Shown here: positions 17,126-27,315 of the stretch, piece after piece
How the letters are laid out: the number at the start of each line of letters is the position of its first letter
Numbering within the stretch: the first letter of the stretch is position 1
Source of the DNA: an uncultured Bacteroidaceae bacterium
GTDB lineage: Bacteria > Bacteroidota > Bacteroidia > Bacteroidales > Bacteroidaceae
Assembly (NCBI GenBank): GCA_934394435.1
Contig: CAKRRN010000003.1
Span: 62,001-126,000, forward strand
Length of the DNA: 64,000 bases
Reading direction: 5' to 3'
Made by a program: the position numbers and the translations under genes
The notes under the pieces: model-generated
Seen by the model: the letters and a program-made list of their open reading frames with translations, nothing else
The model's database searches: none
What the model was told of the DNA's origin: nothing

Positions 17126-18079
17126 ATGAAGAAATATTTAGTAATGTTGGTGACTGTCATGCTGGTGGCATGTACAGAGGACGAACCTTGGGAAAAAGAA
17201 GATAGAAGTAATGTTAATAGCAATGCGGCACTGGTAAGTCAAACTCGTGAGATGAGTGTTACCGAGAGTACCAGTACAGACTGCCAGCAGGTGGCTATGC
17301 GCATGGAAATTCCCAGGCTGCAATGTGGAGTGAATGACCTGTTCGTCGTACATACCGTAGGAGGCACCGTGAATTATTGCATGGAGTATGATTGTTCGCT
17401 TCGCGCCAATCGTTGGACCGCTTACCAATGGTATAAGGGAATGAGTTCTAAGGAGACGAAATGGGATCGTGGCAAATGGAAGAAAGGTGAAACATTCAAT
17501 GGATATGGAGGGCGTAGTGACCCATTTCAGCCTGATCCTATTATCCCGAGCCAGTATCAGACGACTCTTGCTGACCATGCTAATAATGGATACGATCGTG
17601 GGCACATGCTGGGTAGTGCGGACCGCTTGAATTCGAAGGAGGCTAACGGACAAACCTTCTATCTATCTAATATGCACCCTCAGTTGGCAAATTTTAATCA
17701 GCATGGCATCTGGTATAATCTGGAAAACCGTCTGCGTAGCGAGTATGACAAAGATAGTTTTCGCGACACGCTCTATGTGGTCAAGGGAGGCACTATTGCC
17801 CAGGGGCAATACGCCAAGGGTAAGAACAATCTGCCAGTGCCTAAGTATTTCTTTATGGCTATACTTTGTAAAAACTCCGACAAGGCTCAGAATGGCTATA
17901 AGGCAATTGCCTTTTGGATGGAGCATAAGGCAAGCAATGATGCCAATTATGCCCAGTATGCCATCAGCATAGATGAACTGGAGAATAGAACAGGCATAGA
18001 CTTCTTTTGTAACTTGCCCGATGAGATAGAGCAGCAGGTTGAGAGTAATCTTGTACTGTCAGCCTGGGGATTAAAATGA
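17126..18079 (+). CDS. DNA/RNA non-specific endonuclease (NUC1 family) lipoprotein
   Basis: A 317-residue lipoprotein (lipobox MLVAC, Cys16) carrying the beta-beta-alpha metal nuclease domain of the NUC1/NucA family, which degrades DNA and RNA. The catalytic DRGH motif is in GYDRGHMLGSADR, and the metal-binding Asn region is NFNQHGIWYNLENRLR, preceded by QTFYLSNMHPQ. The ATG at 17126 is chosen over the GTG at 17090, which lies inside the L31 terminator. The gene is convergent with the DUF3256 gene, the stop codons being 2 nt apart. Surface anchoring suggests nutrient scavenging from extracellular nucleic acid or defence against incoming DNA. Confidence 0.92.
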   Translation: MKKYLVMLVTVMLVACTEDEPWEKEDRSNVNSNAALVSQTREMSVTESTSTDCQQVAMRMEIPRLQCGVNDLFVVHTVGGTVNYCMEYDCSLRANRWTAYQWYKGMSSKETKWDRGKWKKGETFNGYGGRSDPFQPDPIIPSQYQTTLADHANNGYDRGHMLGSADRLNSKEANGQTFYLSNMHPQLANFNQHGIWYNLENRLRSEYDKDSFRDTLYVVKGGTIAQGQYAKGKNNLPVPKYFFMAILCKNSDKAQNGYKAIAFWMEHKASNDANYAQYAISIDELENRTGIDFFCNLPDEIEQQVESNLVLSAWGLK

Positions 18080-18081
18080 TG

Positions 18082-18774
18082 TTACTGCTTTTCTTGTTCT
18101 GACTGGCTATTGGCAGCGTTACTGTTAAGAACGGGGGACGGCTGACTGCTTTGGACAGACTCTTCTGATGAGAGGGTAGCGTCTATAGAGCATGTCACTG
18201 GATGTACGAATCCCCTGGCTATGTCTTGTTGTTTTTTGTTTAACTCTGTTAAAGGCAGGTCCCATGTAAGAGAAGTGCCATCCTGTGAAAACGAGGCTTG
18301 CATAAGCGAGAAATCGCAGAGTATTCCGCTTATGTCGTGAGGCATGTCCTTGTCTATGAATGTGGAGACTTCTGGTCGTTTGATGACTCCCAACAAGTTC
18401 CAGTTGGTATCAAACAGGCTTACATGGCTGTCTTCAGCAGGACCTTTGTAGGTGTGTATCATGCAGATGCGCTGAGGTACTTGCTCTGTGGCAGGCAACA
18501 TGTGAAGCTCGACTCTGCTTCTTGGAGTCATTTGTATTCGCATATAGTTTTGTGAGAGACTGTCTATGCGTGTCTCTCCCTCGCCTTTGTTCTTAACTCC
18601 CATAGCAACATTCCCTTCCGCAAAGTCCAAACAGTCTAAGCGGTTGTTTTTTGTTAGTAGAGGGAATATCTTCTCTGGTGCGTTGGCAAATGCATCACGT
18701 AGTGTCACCTGAGCCACAATGGTTGGCTGGGTGCAGAGTGTGATCAGAATCAGCGCTATTATTTTATTTCTCAT
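18082..18774 (-). CDS. DUF3256 family exported protein
   Basis: A 230-residue protein of the Bacteroidales family DUF3256, function unknown. It has a signal peptide (about 1-21, ending IVAQ), then the family start TLRDAFANAPEKIFPLLTKN and NRLDCLDFAEGNVAMGVKNK, and a lipid-binding-like beta-rich body. The last 25 residues are low-complexity Ser/Gln/Asn. It is the last gene of a likely minus-strand unit truA - DMT transporter - DUF3256. Confidence 0.8.
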   Translation of the reverse strand: MRNKIIALILITLCTQPTIVAQVTLRDAFANAPEKIFPLLTKNNRLDCLDFAEGNVAMGVKNKGEGETRIDSLSQNYMRIQMTPRSRVELHMLPATEQVPQRICMIHTYKGPAEDSHVSLFDTNWNLLGVIKRPEVSTFIDKDMPHDISGILCDFSLMQASFSQDGTSLTWDLPLTELNKKQQDIARGFVHPVTCSIDATLSSEESVQSSQPSPVLNSNAANSQSEQEKQ

Positions 18775-18850
18775 ATTGTGACTTGTTTTAGATACTTTTC
18801 CAACAGAGCATCCACATATCTCTGCCTGAAACTTTTGTGGGAAAATGTTT

Positions 18851-19729
18851 TTACTTCGAACCGATAAACAGGAATACCATACCTAAGAGTACCAGTAGCA
18901 GGTCTATGGTCTTACTTCGCAGGTTTTTCTCATGGAACACTAAGGCTCCCATCAAGAAACTTACTATAACACTACCTCGACGTATCATGCTGACCACGCT
19001 GATGAGGGAGCCGTCAAGACTAAGGGAGTAGAAGTACACAAAGTCTGCTGCACTAAGAAAGATGCTGATGAGTGGGATGCTCCATTTCCATATGAAAGGG
19101 GGGTGCTGTCTGCGGTGGGGCCACCAGAATCCAAACAGGACAATACTCATAAGCAAAGCTTGATAGAAGTTGTACCAACATTGGACAGTTAAGGGTTGTA
19201 ATCCCACGCCTCCGTTTTCTGGATTTGCCATCAGAAACTTGTCATAAAGTCCGCTTATGGCTCCCATAATGGCGGCCAGCACAATACAGAGTATCCAACG
19301 ATTGTGTCTGAAGTCGATACCCTCGCGCTTTCCACTCCTACTTAGGAGGAAAAAACTTGCAATGGCAAGCAATACTCCAGTCCATTGATAGACGTTTAGC
19401 CGCTCGCCAAAGAATAGTAATGCACCCAACAACACCATTACCGGACGAGTGGCATTGATAGGTCCTACCAAGGTGATGGGCAGATGCTTGATGCCACAAT
19501 ATCCCAAAGCCCAACTGGATAAGACGATACAGGACTTGAGCATAATGTAACGCTGTACCTCCCATCCGCCGAAGGGCGCATTGCCAACCAGTGGCAGGAA
19601 AATGCATGAGCAGAATACTGTGTTGAGAAATAATACAGGGATAACTGCGTTTTGCCCTAAAGCATGCTTCTTGCATACATCATAAAAGCCTAATAGAGCT
19701 GCGCTCAAAAAAGCGAACAATAACCACAT
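18851..19729 (-). CDS. EamA-type drug/metabolite (DMT) transporter
   Basis: A 292-residue inner-membrane protein with about ten hydrophobic helices arranged as two five-helix halves, the DMT/EamA layout. The first half contains the conserved Pro/Gly helix LPITLVGPINATRPVMVLLG and FFGERLNVYQWTGVLLA; the second half repeats it as LDGSLISVVSMIRRGSVIVS and VFHEKNLRSKTIDLLLV. Substrate is not predictable. It starts 25 nt after the truA stop codon on the same strand. Confidence 0.85.
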   Translation of the reverse strand: MWLLFAFLSAALLGFYDVCKKHALGQNAVIPVLFLNTVFCSCIFLPLVGNAPFGGWEVQRYIMLKSCIVLSSWALGYCGIKHLPITLVGPINATRPVMVLLGALLFFGERLNVYQWTGVLLAIASFFLLSRSGKREGIDFRHNRWILCIVLAAIMGAISGLYDKFLMANPENGGVGLQPLTVQCWYNFYQALLMSIVLFGFWWPHRRQHPPFIWKWSIPLISIFLSAADFVYFYSLSLDGSLISVVSMIRRGSVIVSFLMGALVFHEKNLRSKTIDLLLVLLGMVFLFIGSK

Positions 19730-19754
19730 GGCGTGAATTCTCTTGTATGTTTGT

Positions 19755-20513
19755 TCAATACTTGATGTCTGTCAGATAGAGTGCGTGACCAGGTACACTC
19801 TCACCCGTACATTGCCTATTCTTGGCTTCTATAGCATGGCGCATTTGAGGGATAGTCATACGGTGACGCCCTACTTCTATTAGTGTTCCCACTATGGCGC
19901 GTACCATGTTGCGTAAGAATCGATTGGCAGAGATGGTGAATCTCCATTCGCCAGGCTTTAGTTCCTCCCAGTAGGCTTCTGTCAGAGTGCAGATGTTCGT
20001 TTTAACGTCTGTACCTGTCTTGCTAAACGAGGTGAAGTCATTATATTCAAGCAATATCTGAGCTGCTTGGTTCATTAGGGGAAAGTCCAACGGTATGTTT
20101 ACCTGCCAACTATGCCGTCTGAGGAATGGGTTTTTGTGTGTATGTATATAATAATGGTAAGTACGTTTGGTGGCTGAAAACCGTGCGTGCATCTCTGACG
20201 AGACAGGTCTGACCTCTTGTACAGCTACATCTGGTGGAAGCAAACGGTTTAGCTTATATGTTATCTGTGTACAATTTAGTACTTCTTCCTTACCCTCTTC
20301 TTCATTAGAGAAGGTTGAAAAGTCGAAGTGAGCCACCATCATGCTTGCATGTACTCCAGCATCGGTACGTCCTGCTCCTGTTACCTCAATAGGCTGACGC
20401 AATAGGGTGGAAAGTGCTTTCTGGAGCACTTCCTGCACACTTACACCGTTGGGTTGTATTTGCCATCCATGGTAGTCTGTGCCATCATAACTGAGTGTGA
20501 TAAAGTATCTCAT
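19755..20513 (-). CDS. truA: tRNA pseudouridine(38-40) synthase TruA
   Basis: A 252-residue enzyme that isomerises uridines 38-40 in the anticodon arm of tRNAs. Family hallmarks: MRYFITLSYDGTDYHGWQIQ at the start, the catalytic Asp51 in AGRTDAGVHA, RFSATKRTYHYYI and the C-terminal FLRNMVRAIVGTL. The ATG at 20513 is preferred over the upstream start at 20531 because it matches the family N-terminus and because a perfect -7 box ends only 4 nt before it; the longer frame would begin inside the promoter. Confidence 0.95.
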   Translation of the reverse strand: MRYFITLSYDGTDYHGWQIQPNGVSVQEVLQKALSTLLRQPIEVTGAGRTDAGVHASMMVAHFDFSTFSNEEEGKEEVLNCTQITYKLNRLLPPDVAVQEVRPVSSEMHARFSATKRTYHYYIHTHKNPFLRRHSWQVNIPLDFPLMNQAAQILLEYNDFTSFSKTGTDVKTNICTLTEAYWEELKPGEWRFTISANRFLRNMVRAIVGTLIEVGRHRMTIPQMRHAIEAKNRQCTGESVPGHALYLTDIKY

Positions 20514-20517
20514 CCGT

Positions 20518-20526
20518 GCAAAGGTA
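20518..20526 (-). promoter_or_regulatory. -7 promoter element of truA implying a leaderless mRNA
   Basis: On the minus strand this reads TACCTTTGC, the perfect -7 consensus, with only 4 nt before the truA ATG. Transcription would begin at or next to the start codon. It also decides the start, since the longer reading frame overlaps it. Confidence 0.6.
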
Positions 20527-20683
20527 CTCAAATCTTGAATATTACTTATGAAGTATGGACTTTTTGTTGAGTTTCAGGTGGATTTAACATATTTTTGTTC
20601 TCTCTTCTCGCGATATAGTCGTACATTTATGGACGACAATCGTTTGGGTTGCCGTTTTGTTATTCATCTAAAAACCTACTAAT

Positions 20684-23600
20684 ATGAAGAGGTACACTAA
20701 TCATGCGGCGGCTCTTGTGGTCGCGCTTTCCCTGTTTGGTATTCCCTTACAGGCAGTCTCTGTGAGCAAGAGTGGTATGACTGTACGTGCGGAGGAAAGC
20801 GAAACTTGTGAGCACAATTATTCTAATGGATTTTGTGTGGAATGTGGAGAACCTCAGCCTAACTATGTTAAACCTGGGGCTGACGGTTATTACAACTTGT
20901 CTGATGCTCATGAAATGCTATGGTGGTCAAGGGCTGTGGCAGCACAGAAGCCAAATGCTTCAGCTCGGCTTACTGCAGATATTGACATGGAGGGTATAAC
21001 TATGACTCCTATAGGTAGCAGTGAGGCAAATTCTTTCAGAGGTACTTTTGATGGTCAAGGGCACGTTATCAGTAACCTTGTGATATCTGGAGAAAGTAAT
21101 ATCGGACTGTTTGGGTATGTAACGGGAGGTGCCTATGTGAAGAATTTTATTCTTGACTCGTCATGCTCTATATCGGGTGCCTCTTACTGTGGCACGATAG
21201 GTTGTAGCGTAGGAGGAGGCTCTATCAATATTGAGGGTATAGGCATGGAAGGTGCGGTGACAGCCACAGGCATAAATGCAGGAGGTGTGTTAGGTTGCTG
21301 CTTGGGAGGAGCTATACTCATGTCAGACTGTTACGTGACAGGAAAAGTTATTGGCGCGTCTGAGTCTGGAGCACTCAGTGGATGGGTCGGTGGTGTAGCA
21401 AAACTATCAAATCTGTGGGCCTGTGGAGAAGTAGAGGGTATGGATGGGGAATCCTATTTATATCGGGGAGGAACGGAGTCATTCGAAAACTGTTTTGCCG
21501 TCAAAGGAAATCAAGGTAAAATTATAACGGAAGAACAGATTGCTAATGGAGCTCTTACGTTCATGTTGAACAAGGAAGTGGTGGAGAATCCTGTATGGCA
21601 TCAGACGTTGGGTAGCGATGACTATCCTACGCTTAACAGAACTCATGGCGTAGTTTTCCAATTGGGCGATGATGATTACAGTAGTCTGGCATCGGAGGAT
21701 GATATTGCTGGACTGGCATCTGTAATTCTGCAGAATGTAAGTAATTACTGTTCAGAGAAAATAGCAGAACAGGCATTGCTTGATGCTTATCAAGAGCAGG
21801 CCAAAGGGCTCGCACAGTGTAAGGAAATATCAGAATTTTGTACTAAATATACTCAAATGCGTAATGAGTTGAAAGGAGTGGAGTACAGTTCTAATGTCTA
21901 TTCCAAATATATGGCACGATGTGCGGAGATAAAAGCATATCTTGATGGGAATGCAGATCTTGTGGGAGAAGGAGTTGAAAGTCTGAGGGATTATCTCGAA
22001 GGAGAGGACGCTCCCTCTGCCAGTTGCCCGTTAGGTGGATATGGCTATGTGACGGAGCATCATGTGGCAACAGCAGAGCAGATAGAAGCAGAGATTGCTC
22101 GCCTAAATAAATTGTTTGATGCCGCGTTAACTGGCTCTTATGTGCCTGGTCAAGATATTACATCACTACTTGCCAATCCTGATTTTAGCTTACAGCCAGC
22201 ATGGACAGGCTGGGCTGGTGTGACGGGTTCAGGTATGCAGACTGTACGTACGAAGGATGGTAAAGAATATGTTGGCGCGGAAAGTTGGCAAAAGGTAATG
22301 GACATGTACCAAACACTGTCAGGCTTACGTCCAGGGTATTATCTCGTGAGCATGAATGGTGCTTACCGTCATCACAATGACAGATACAGCAATGCTTATT
22401 CTGCGCAGTTTTATGCTGGTGACAATAATGTATATCTGCCCAGCGTGTATGAGACGCGTATCAGTGCGGAGGAGGCTGAGGATGACGTGAATTGTAATAT
22501 AAGCGGTGAGGGTACCATAGACTTGCCTATCTATGAAGATTGGAGTACTTCGTCGGAGGCTTCACCCGTGGCTTACGCTCTACATGGAATGCCTGGAATG
22601 GGCTATGCTGTAGCCAGTGGAAGAGCAAAAAACCATATTGTGGCATATGTGGGACAGGAAGGAAAACTGACCTTTGGTGTACGTATTGGAAATAATGGCT
22701 CAACAGGCAATTGGGTGGGATTTGGTAATTTCCAGCTGACCTATTGTGGTGATGCAACAACGGAGCAAACGAAGGAAGCTGTGGAACAGACTCTCGCTGA
22801 GCAGCATAGCCGTGCAAATACCATCCTGAATCTGTATAAGGTTGATGACCTTACTCCTGAGGCGGCGCCCAATTATCCTTCTGTGCTCAAGGAGGCACTT
22901 CGTCAAGCATATCAAACGGCAGAACAGGCATCTACACTTGATGAGAAACTCAGTTGTGTGGGACGGTATTCAGAACTGTTCAATCAGATAAATGAAGGTA
23001 AGGTGGCTTATCTGTCGCTCTATAAGAATGCGGGGTTGTTAGAGTCTGCAGGAACCATCTTAAAGGACAGACTGCAACCAGAGGAGTATAATGAGATACT
23101 GAATGTGTCGAAGAGCCTTTATGATGCATATGCCGATGGCGCATATACTATAGAGGAGGCTTTGCATCCTGCACTCTTGGAAAGTGAAGCTATACGAACG
23201 AACATTCCAGAAATTGATGCGAATGGGGTGATACATATTAAAAACCTGTCTGCCATGGCTTTCTTTAGCGCATACGTCAATAGTGGGAATACTACAGCCA
23301 GTGCAAAACTGGAAGCCGATATACAAGGGGTAACAGAGGAAATGGTATTTACAGACTTCCGTGGCACACTGGATGGGGGATATCATACTATTAGCATGAA
23401 TATCAACCATGCAGGAGAAAATGCAGGACTGATAGAGGTACTTGGTGGAACTGTACGTAATCTGTATCTGGAAGGCACAATTACAACGGATAGCAAATAT
23501 GCTGGTGGTGTGGCAGGAACAACAGGAAACAGTTCGGCAACCATTCAGAATGTGGTGTGCAAGGTAAATATCGTAAGCAATGTAGATGGAGACGGTACTC

Positions 23601-25051
23601 ACGGGGGTATTGTGGGCTGCGCAGATTCTGAGGCAACAATCAGCAACTGCTTATATGCAGGAACACTATCAGGCGAAAAAACTACATGCTGTGGAGGTTT
23701 TGTGGGATGGCTAAATTCGGCTGTTACCATCAACAACAGCTTGCTGATAGGTGACATTACAGTTAATCCAAGTGGTGGACATACTTGGGCGAGAAATCCT
23801 GGCAACTTGACCCTAAACAATAGTTATTATCTGAAGGCACATGCCACAGCTGCAGGCTTACAAATAACGTCAGAGCAACTTGTTAGTGGTGAGGCTTGCT
23901 ATTTCCTTAATAACAGTAGTAACACAGCATCAGATTGGTGTCAGACGTTGGGCATCGATCAGTATCCTTTGCCCGATCCTTCACATAAGCGTGTGGGTGT
24001 CACTTACGAAGGAACTTATACCAACGACCAGAGTAAGTTCGCCGTAGAGCATTCTGGTACCAAAGGAGATCCTTACGTATTGGCAACCGTAGGGGACTTG
24101 GAGAGAATGCATAGCAAGATGCGCTTGGGCGAAATAACTTATTTCATACTCAATAATGACATAGACATGTCATCCGTGTCCTCATGGACTCCTCTTAATG
24201 TATATGAAGATGCTGCCAATGGTCGTAACTGGCAGGCGTGGGTTGATTTGGACGGTCGTGGTCATGTGATACGTAACCTGAAAACTTCAGGAAAGGATTA
24301 TGGCAGTTTCTTTGGCGTGCTTTGCGGAAACGTACGTAATATAGGATTCGAGGATGTGGATGTGGATTGCAGTAACACGGGAAGTGGAGTGCTTGGTGGA
24401 TATGTAGGTCATACTGACTATTCTGATGCAGATCGTAATCTTTATACCAGTTGTATTGAGAATGTATGGGTTACAGGAAAGTTGAAGGTGTCTTCTTCCT
24501 ATTGCGGAGGATTCTTTGGCAATGTGGGTGGACCTACCGTAATGCGTAACTGCTATGCTAATGTTGAGATTACCAGCGGTGCATCACTTACTGGAGGTAT
24601 CATCGGACGTGTACGCGATGCGCTTACCATGGAGAATTGTTACGTTGCTGGTAAGATAAACGCAGGAACGTGGGGCGGTATTGTAGGAGGTGGACAGAAA
24701 GGTTCTACTCCAGCCACTACCTATAAGAATATTGTGGTATGGAACAATACAGACCAGAATTTCGGTACTACTGCTGCAAATGATAAATTGGATGGAATCC
24801 TCTATTATGATGGATCTAATTTCAGGGAATTACAGCAAGCCGTTGTTGCGTGGGATGCCAATCTCTGGTCTTGTACGATGGAGGATGGAGCATATCCTGT
24901 ACTTATGCAGACAGCTATAGGCATACAGCCTGTGACGGACAAGAGATTTGCAAATCCGTCTTCTGGTATTTATACCTTGACAGGAGTGCGTTTGACAAAA
25001 GCGAATAAAGGACTCTATATTATTGATGGTCGTAAGGTGTTGGTGAAGTAA
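20684..25051 (+). CDS. Giant GLUG-repeat surface protein with C-terminal sorting motif
   Basis: A 1455-residue exported protein. A signal peptide is followed by a small Cys-rich ribbon (CEHNYSNGFCVECG). GLUG-type beta-helix repeats occur in three blocks: about 65-270, 850-1060 and 1110-1380, with recurring phrases such as FRGTFDGQGHVISNLVIS, GLFGYVTGGAYVKNF and NCYVAGKINAGTWGGIVGG. Between the first two blocks lie helical segments (about 330-480 and 700-840) and a jelly-roll-like, carbohydrate-binding-type domain (about 480-690, starting SLLANPDFSLQPAWTGW). The C-terminus SGIYTLTGVRLTKANKGLYI...VLVK is a short T9SS-like tail. It is probably an adhesin or glycan-binding surface protein. It stands alone, with a terminator after it. 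Confidence 0.85.
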   Translation: MKRYTNHAAALVVALSLFGIPLQAVSVSKSGMTVRAEESETCEHNYSNGFCVECGEPQPNYVKPGADGYYNLSDAHEMLWWSRAVAAQKPNASARLTADIDMEGITMTPIGSSEANSFRGTFDGQGHVISNLVISGESNIGLFGYVTGGAYVKNFILDSSCSISGASYCGTIGCSVGGGSINIEGIGMEGAVTATGINAGGVLGCCLGGAILMSDCYVTGKVIGASESGALSGWVGGVAKLSNLWACGEVEGMDGESYLYRGGTESFENCFAVKGNQGKIITEEQIANGALTFMLNKEVVENPVWHQTLGSDDYPTLNRTHGVVFQLGDDDYSSLASEDDIAGLASVILQNVSNYCSEKIAEQALLDAYQEQAKGLAQCKEISEFCTKYTQMRNELKGVEYSSNVYSKYMARCAEIKAYLDGNADLVGEGVESLRDYLEGEDAPSASCPLGGYGYVTEHHVATAEQIEAEIARLNKLFDAALTGSYVPGQDITSLLANPDFSLQPAWTGWAGVTGSGMQTVRTKDGKEYVGAESWQKVMDMYQTLSGLRPGYYLVSMNGAYRHHNDRYSNAYSAQFYAGDNNVYLPSVYETRISAEEAEDDVNCNISGEGTIDLPIYEDWSTSSEASPVAYALHGMPGMGYAVASGRAKNHIVAYVGQEGKLTFGVRIGNNGSTGNWVGFGNFQLTYCGDATTEQTKEAVEQTLAEQHSRANTILNLYKVDDLTPEAAPNYPSVLKEALRQAYQTAEQASTLDEKLSCVGRYSELFNQINEGKVAYLSLYKNAGLLESAGTILKDRLQPEEYNEILNVSKSLYDAYADGAYTIEEALHPALLESEAIRTNIPEIDANGVIHIKNLSAMAFFSAYVNSGNTTASAKLEADIQGVTEEMVFTDFRGTLDGGYHTISMNINHAGENAGLIEVLGGTVRNLYLEGTITTDSKYAGGVAGTTGNSSATIQNVVCKVNIVSNVDGDGTHGGIVGCADSEATISNCLYAGTLSGEKTTCCGGFVGWLNSAVTINNSLLIGDITVNPSGGHTWARNPGNLTLNNSYYLKAHATAAGLQITSEQLVSGEACYFLNNSSNTASDWCQTLGIDQYPLPDPSHKRVGVTYEGTYTNDQSKFAVEHSGTKGDPYVLATVGDLERMHSKMRLGEITYFILNNDIDMSSVSSWTPLNVYEDAANGRNWQAWVDLDGRGHVIRNLKTSGKDYGSFFGVLCGNVRNIGFEDVDVDCSNTGSGVLGGYVGHTDYSDADRNLYTSCIENVWVTGKLKVSSSYCGGFFGNVGGPTVMRNCYANVEITSGASLTGGIIGRVRDALTMENCYVAGKINAGTWGGIVGGGQKGSTPATTYKNIVVWNNTDQNFGTTAANDKLDGILYYDGSNFRELQQAVVAWDANLWSCTMEDGAYPVLMQTAIGIQPVTDKRFANPSSGIYTLTGVRLTKANKGLYIIDGRKVLVK

Positions 25052-25086
25052 GGAACAACTACACCGTCATTAAAATTTAACTGAAC

Positions 25087-25132
25087 TGCCAGAAGGGAAT
25101 GGGACTTTATCTTGTTCTCTTCTGGCATCTTT
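25087..25132 (+). terminator. Terminator of the GLUG protein gene
   Basis: A 13-bp stem with one G-U pair (25087-25099 with 25115-25127; TGCCAGAAG / CTTCTGGCA) is followed by TCTTTT. Confidence 0.75.
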
Positions 25133-25279
25133 TGTCTCTCTCTCTGTTATTAGATAGTATTGTATAGCTTTTTCTTGCTTTAAGCAACAATATTTAACGG
25201 TCCTTTTACGTTATTAAGATAAAGTAATGCCCGTTCATACTGGCAATCCGTATAACAAGAAGAGGAGGCGCAAGAGTTT

Positions 25280-27271
25280 ATGCTCTACGAATTTCTGGAA
25301 AAGACTCACATAGACAGAAAGATATACTTTTATCTGCTGTTTGTTGCAGACTTGTTCTGCACATTTTTTGCTTCTGTTTGTGCAATGGGCTTTGTGTCTA
25401 TTGTCACCTTTGTGTCTTATTCCACAGAGTATGTCTTGCTGTTTCTTGGTTGCTCCTTGCTTTTGGGATCCCTTGTATATGGTGTTTTGCGTACTTGCAG
25501 TTTTGCAGTATGTCATAGTACCATTCGTGAAATAGGAATCTTGATGAGTGCCGTTGCCTTGAAAGATATCTTGATGGGGGGCATCTTCCTTTTTGTACAT
25601 TCGCACTGGGGATATACCTTTCCTCATCTGGTCGCTTTGCTTCTTTTGGATGTGCTTACCTGTATGGTTTTGCTTTTGGCAGAGCGTGTAGGTGTTGCTG
25701 TTTGGCTTGATGTGATGAGGCTAAACAATCAGCGCAAGCGTTCTTGTCCGGATGTTTTCGTGTATGGCACGGGAGAGCGTAGTGTTAGTTTCGTTCAGCT
25801 GCAGTCGCTTTCTCCGCGATACAATGTAATTGGTTTCCTTGTTCCAGGTTCTGTACGCAAGCGTTATCGTATTGCAGACAAACTGGTATGTGGCTACGCT
25901 GACGAACAAGAGTTTGTGGGATTGGCGAATTTTCATCAAATAGAAGCTGTCATATTTACCACCATTCAAGATGCTAATGCCGAAGAGGCTCGTCTGATGA
26001 AATCTTGTTCCAAGGCCAATGTTAAGGTCTTGCTCGTTCCCCCCATGGAGGAAGTAGGAAACATGGGATTTAGACATAATGCTGTAATGCCTCGTGAGGT
26101 TAGTATTGAGGATTTGCTTGGCAGGCCAGAGATAAAGATAAATATGAGGGCTATCACGAGCCAGTTGTCTGGTAGAAAAGTGATGGTGACGGGTGCTGCA
26201 GGAAGCATTGGCTCAGAATTATGTCGGCAATTGGCTGCGATGGGTGTTAGACAGTTAGTCTTGTTGGATAATGCAGAGACTCCTCTGCATAACCTTCGTT
26301 TGGAGTTGTCTGACAAATTTCCTGGACTTGATTTTGTACCCATGATAGCAGATGTACGTCATGAGCACAAGCTGGACTTTGTGTTCCGTACCTACAAGCC
26401 AGAAGTCGTATTCCATGCGGCAGCCTATAAGCATGTGCCTCTGATGGAAGAAAATCCAGCCGAGGCTGTAATAACTAATGTGGCAGGTTCTCGTCATATA
26501 GCAGACAAATGTCTGGAGTATGGAGTGGAGAAAATGGTTATGATCAGTACGGACAAGGCTGTCAATCCGACAAATATTATGGGTTGTACGAAGCGGCTTG
26601 CTGAAATATATATACAGTCGTTGGCTTATGCTATGGAGCAAGGACTTCGGAGCGGAAAGACTCAATTCGTGACCACACGCTTTGGTAATGTGTTGGGGTC
26701 GAACGGTAGCGTGATACCACGCTTTCGTGATCAGATAGCTCATGGAGGCCCTGTCACTGTGACGCATCCAGATATTACCCGATTCTTTATGACCATACCA
26801 GAGGCTTGTCGCCTGGTTATGGAGGCTGCCACAATGGGACTAAAGAATAAAATATTCGTCTTTGATATGGGGCAGAGCGTCAGAATAGCTCATCTGGCAG
26901 AGCGTATGATAGAGTTGGCTGGCTATAAACCGGGGGTGGATATAGAAATCGAATATACAGGTTTGCGCCCAGGAGAAAAACTCTATGAGGAGGTGCTCTC
27001 TAATGAAGAAAACACCATACCGACTGACCATGATAAGATTAGAGTGGCAAAGGTTAGAAATTATGATTATAATCAGGTGAAAGACCAACTTAATAGACTT
27101 GTGAAATTGGCTTTGGAGGATAATTTGCCAGACATGGTTCGAATGATGAAGTATCTGGTTCCAGAGTTCAAAAGTCAGAATTCAGAATATGAGAAGTTCG
27201 ACGCAGAAATGGAAACTGAGTTTATCAAGCGAAAGCAACGCTCTAAGATAATGGCAGAAATGAGCAATTAG
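25280..27271 (+). CDS. Membrane-bound nucleotide-sugar 4,6-dehydratase/epimerase (PglF/FlaA1/CapD-like)
   Basis: A 663-residue inner-membrane enzyme. Four N-terminal membrane helices (about 16-140) precede a CoA-binding-like Rossmann domain (about 155-290) and a catalytic short-chain dehydrogenase domain from about 295: the NAD site VTGAAGSIGSELCRQL, then AAYKHVPLMEENPAEAV, the active-site region STDKAVNPTNIMGCTKR and GLRPGEKLYEE. Members convert UDP-GlcNAc to a 4-keto-6-deoxy sugar, the first step to bacillosamine- or QuiNAc-type sugars. It opens a plus-strand cluster with a PglC-like transferase and PglE-like aminotransferase, which supports the dehydratase role. No promoter was clear in the 230 bp before it, apart from the preceding terminator. 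Confidence 0.9.
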   Translation: MLYEFLEKTHIDRKIYFYLLFVADLFCTFFASVCAMGFVSIVTFVSYSTEYVLLFLGCSLLLGSLVYGVLRTCSFAVCHSTIREIGILMSAVALKDILMGGIFLFVHSHWGYTFPHLVALLLLDVLTCMVLLLAERVGVAVWLDVMRLNNQRKRSCPDVFVYGTGERSVSFVQLQSLSPRYNVIGFLVPGSVRKRYRIADKLVCGYADEQEFVGLANFHQIEAVIFTTIQDANAEEARLMKSCSKANVKVLLVPPMEEVGNMGFRHNAVMPREVSIEDLLGRPEIKINMRAITSQLSGRKVMVTGAAGSIGSELCRQLAAMGVRQLVLLDNAETPLHNLRLELSDKFPGLDFVPMIADVRHEHKLDFVFRTYKPEVVFHAAAYKHVPLMEENPAEAVITNVAGSRHIADKCLEYGVEKMVMISTDKAVNPTNIMGCTKRLAEIYIQSLAYAMEQGLRSGKTQFVTTRFGNVLGSNGSVIPRFRDQIAHGGPVTVTHPDITRFFMTIPEACRLVMEAATMGLKNKIFVFDMGQSVRIAHLAERMIELAGYKPGVDIEIEYTGLRPGEKLYEEVLSNEENTIPTDHDKIRVAKVRNYDYNQVKDQLNRLVKLALEDNLPDMVRMMKYLVPEFKSQNSEYEKFDAEMETEFIKRKQRSKIMAEMSN

Positions 27272-27315
27272 CGCAACAGTCAGTGATTTCTTGCAGAGAA
27301 AGGAACGTGGTGAAG

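Noticed and set aside
17126..18079. Nuclease as part of a phage-defence or toxin system
   Set aside because: A lipobox places it outside the cytoplasm and there is no immunity partner or other defence gene next to it.
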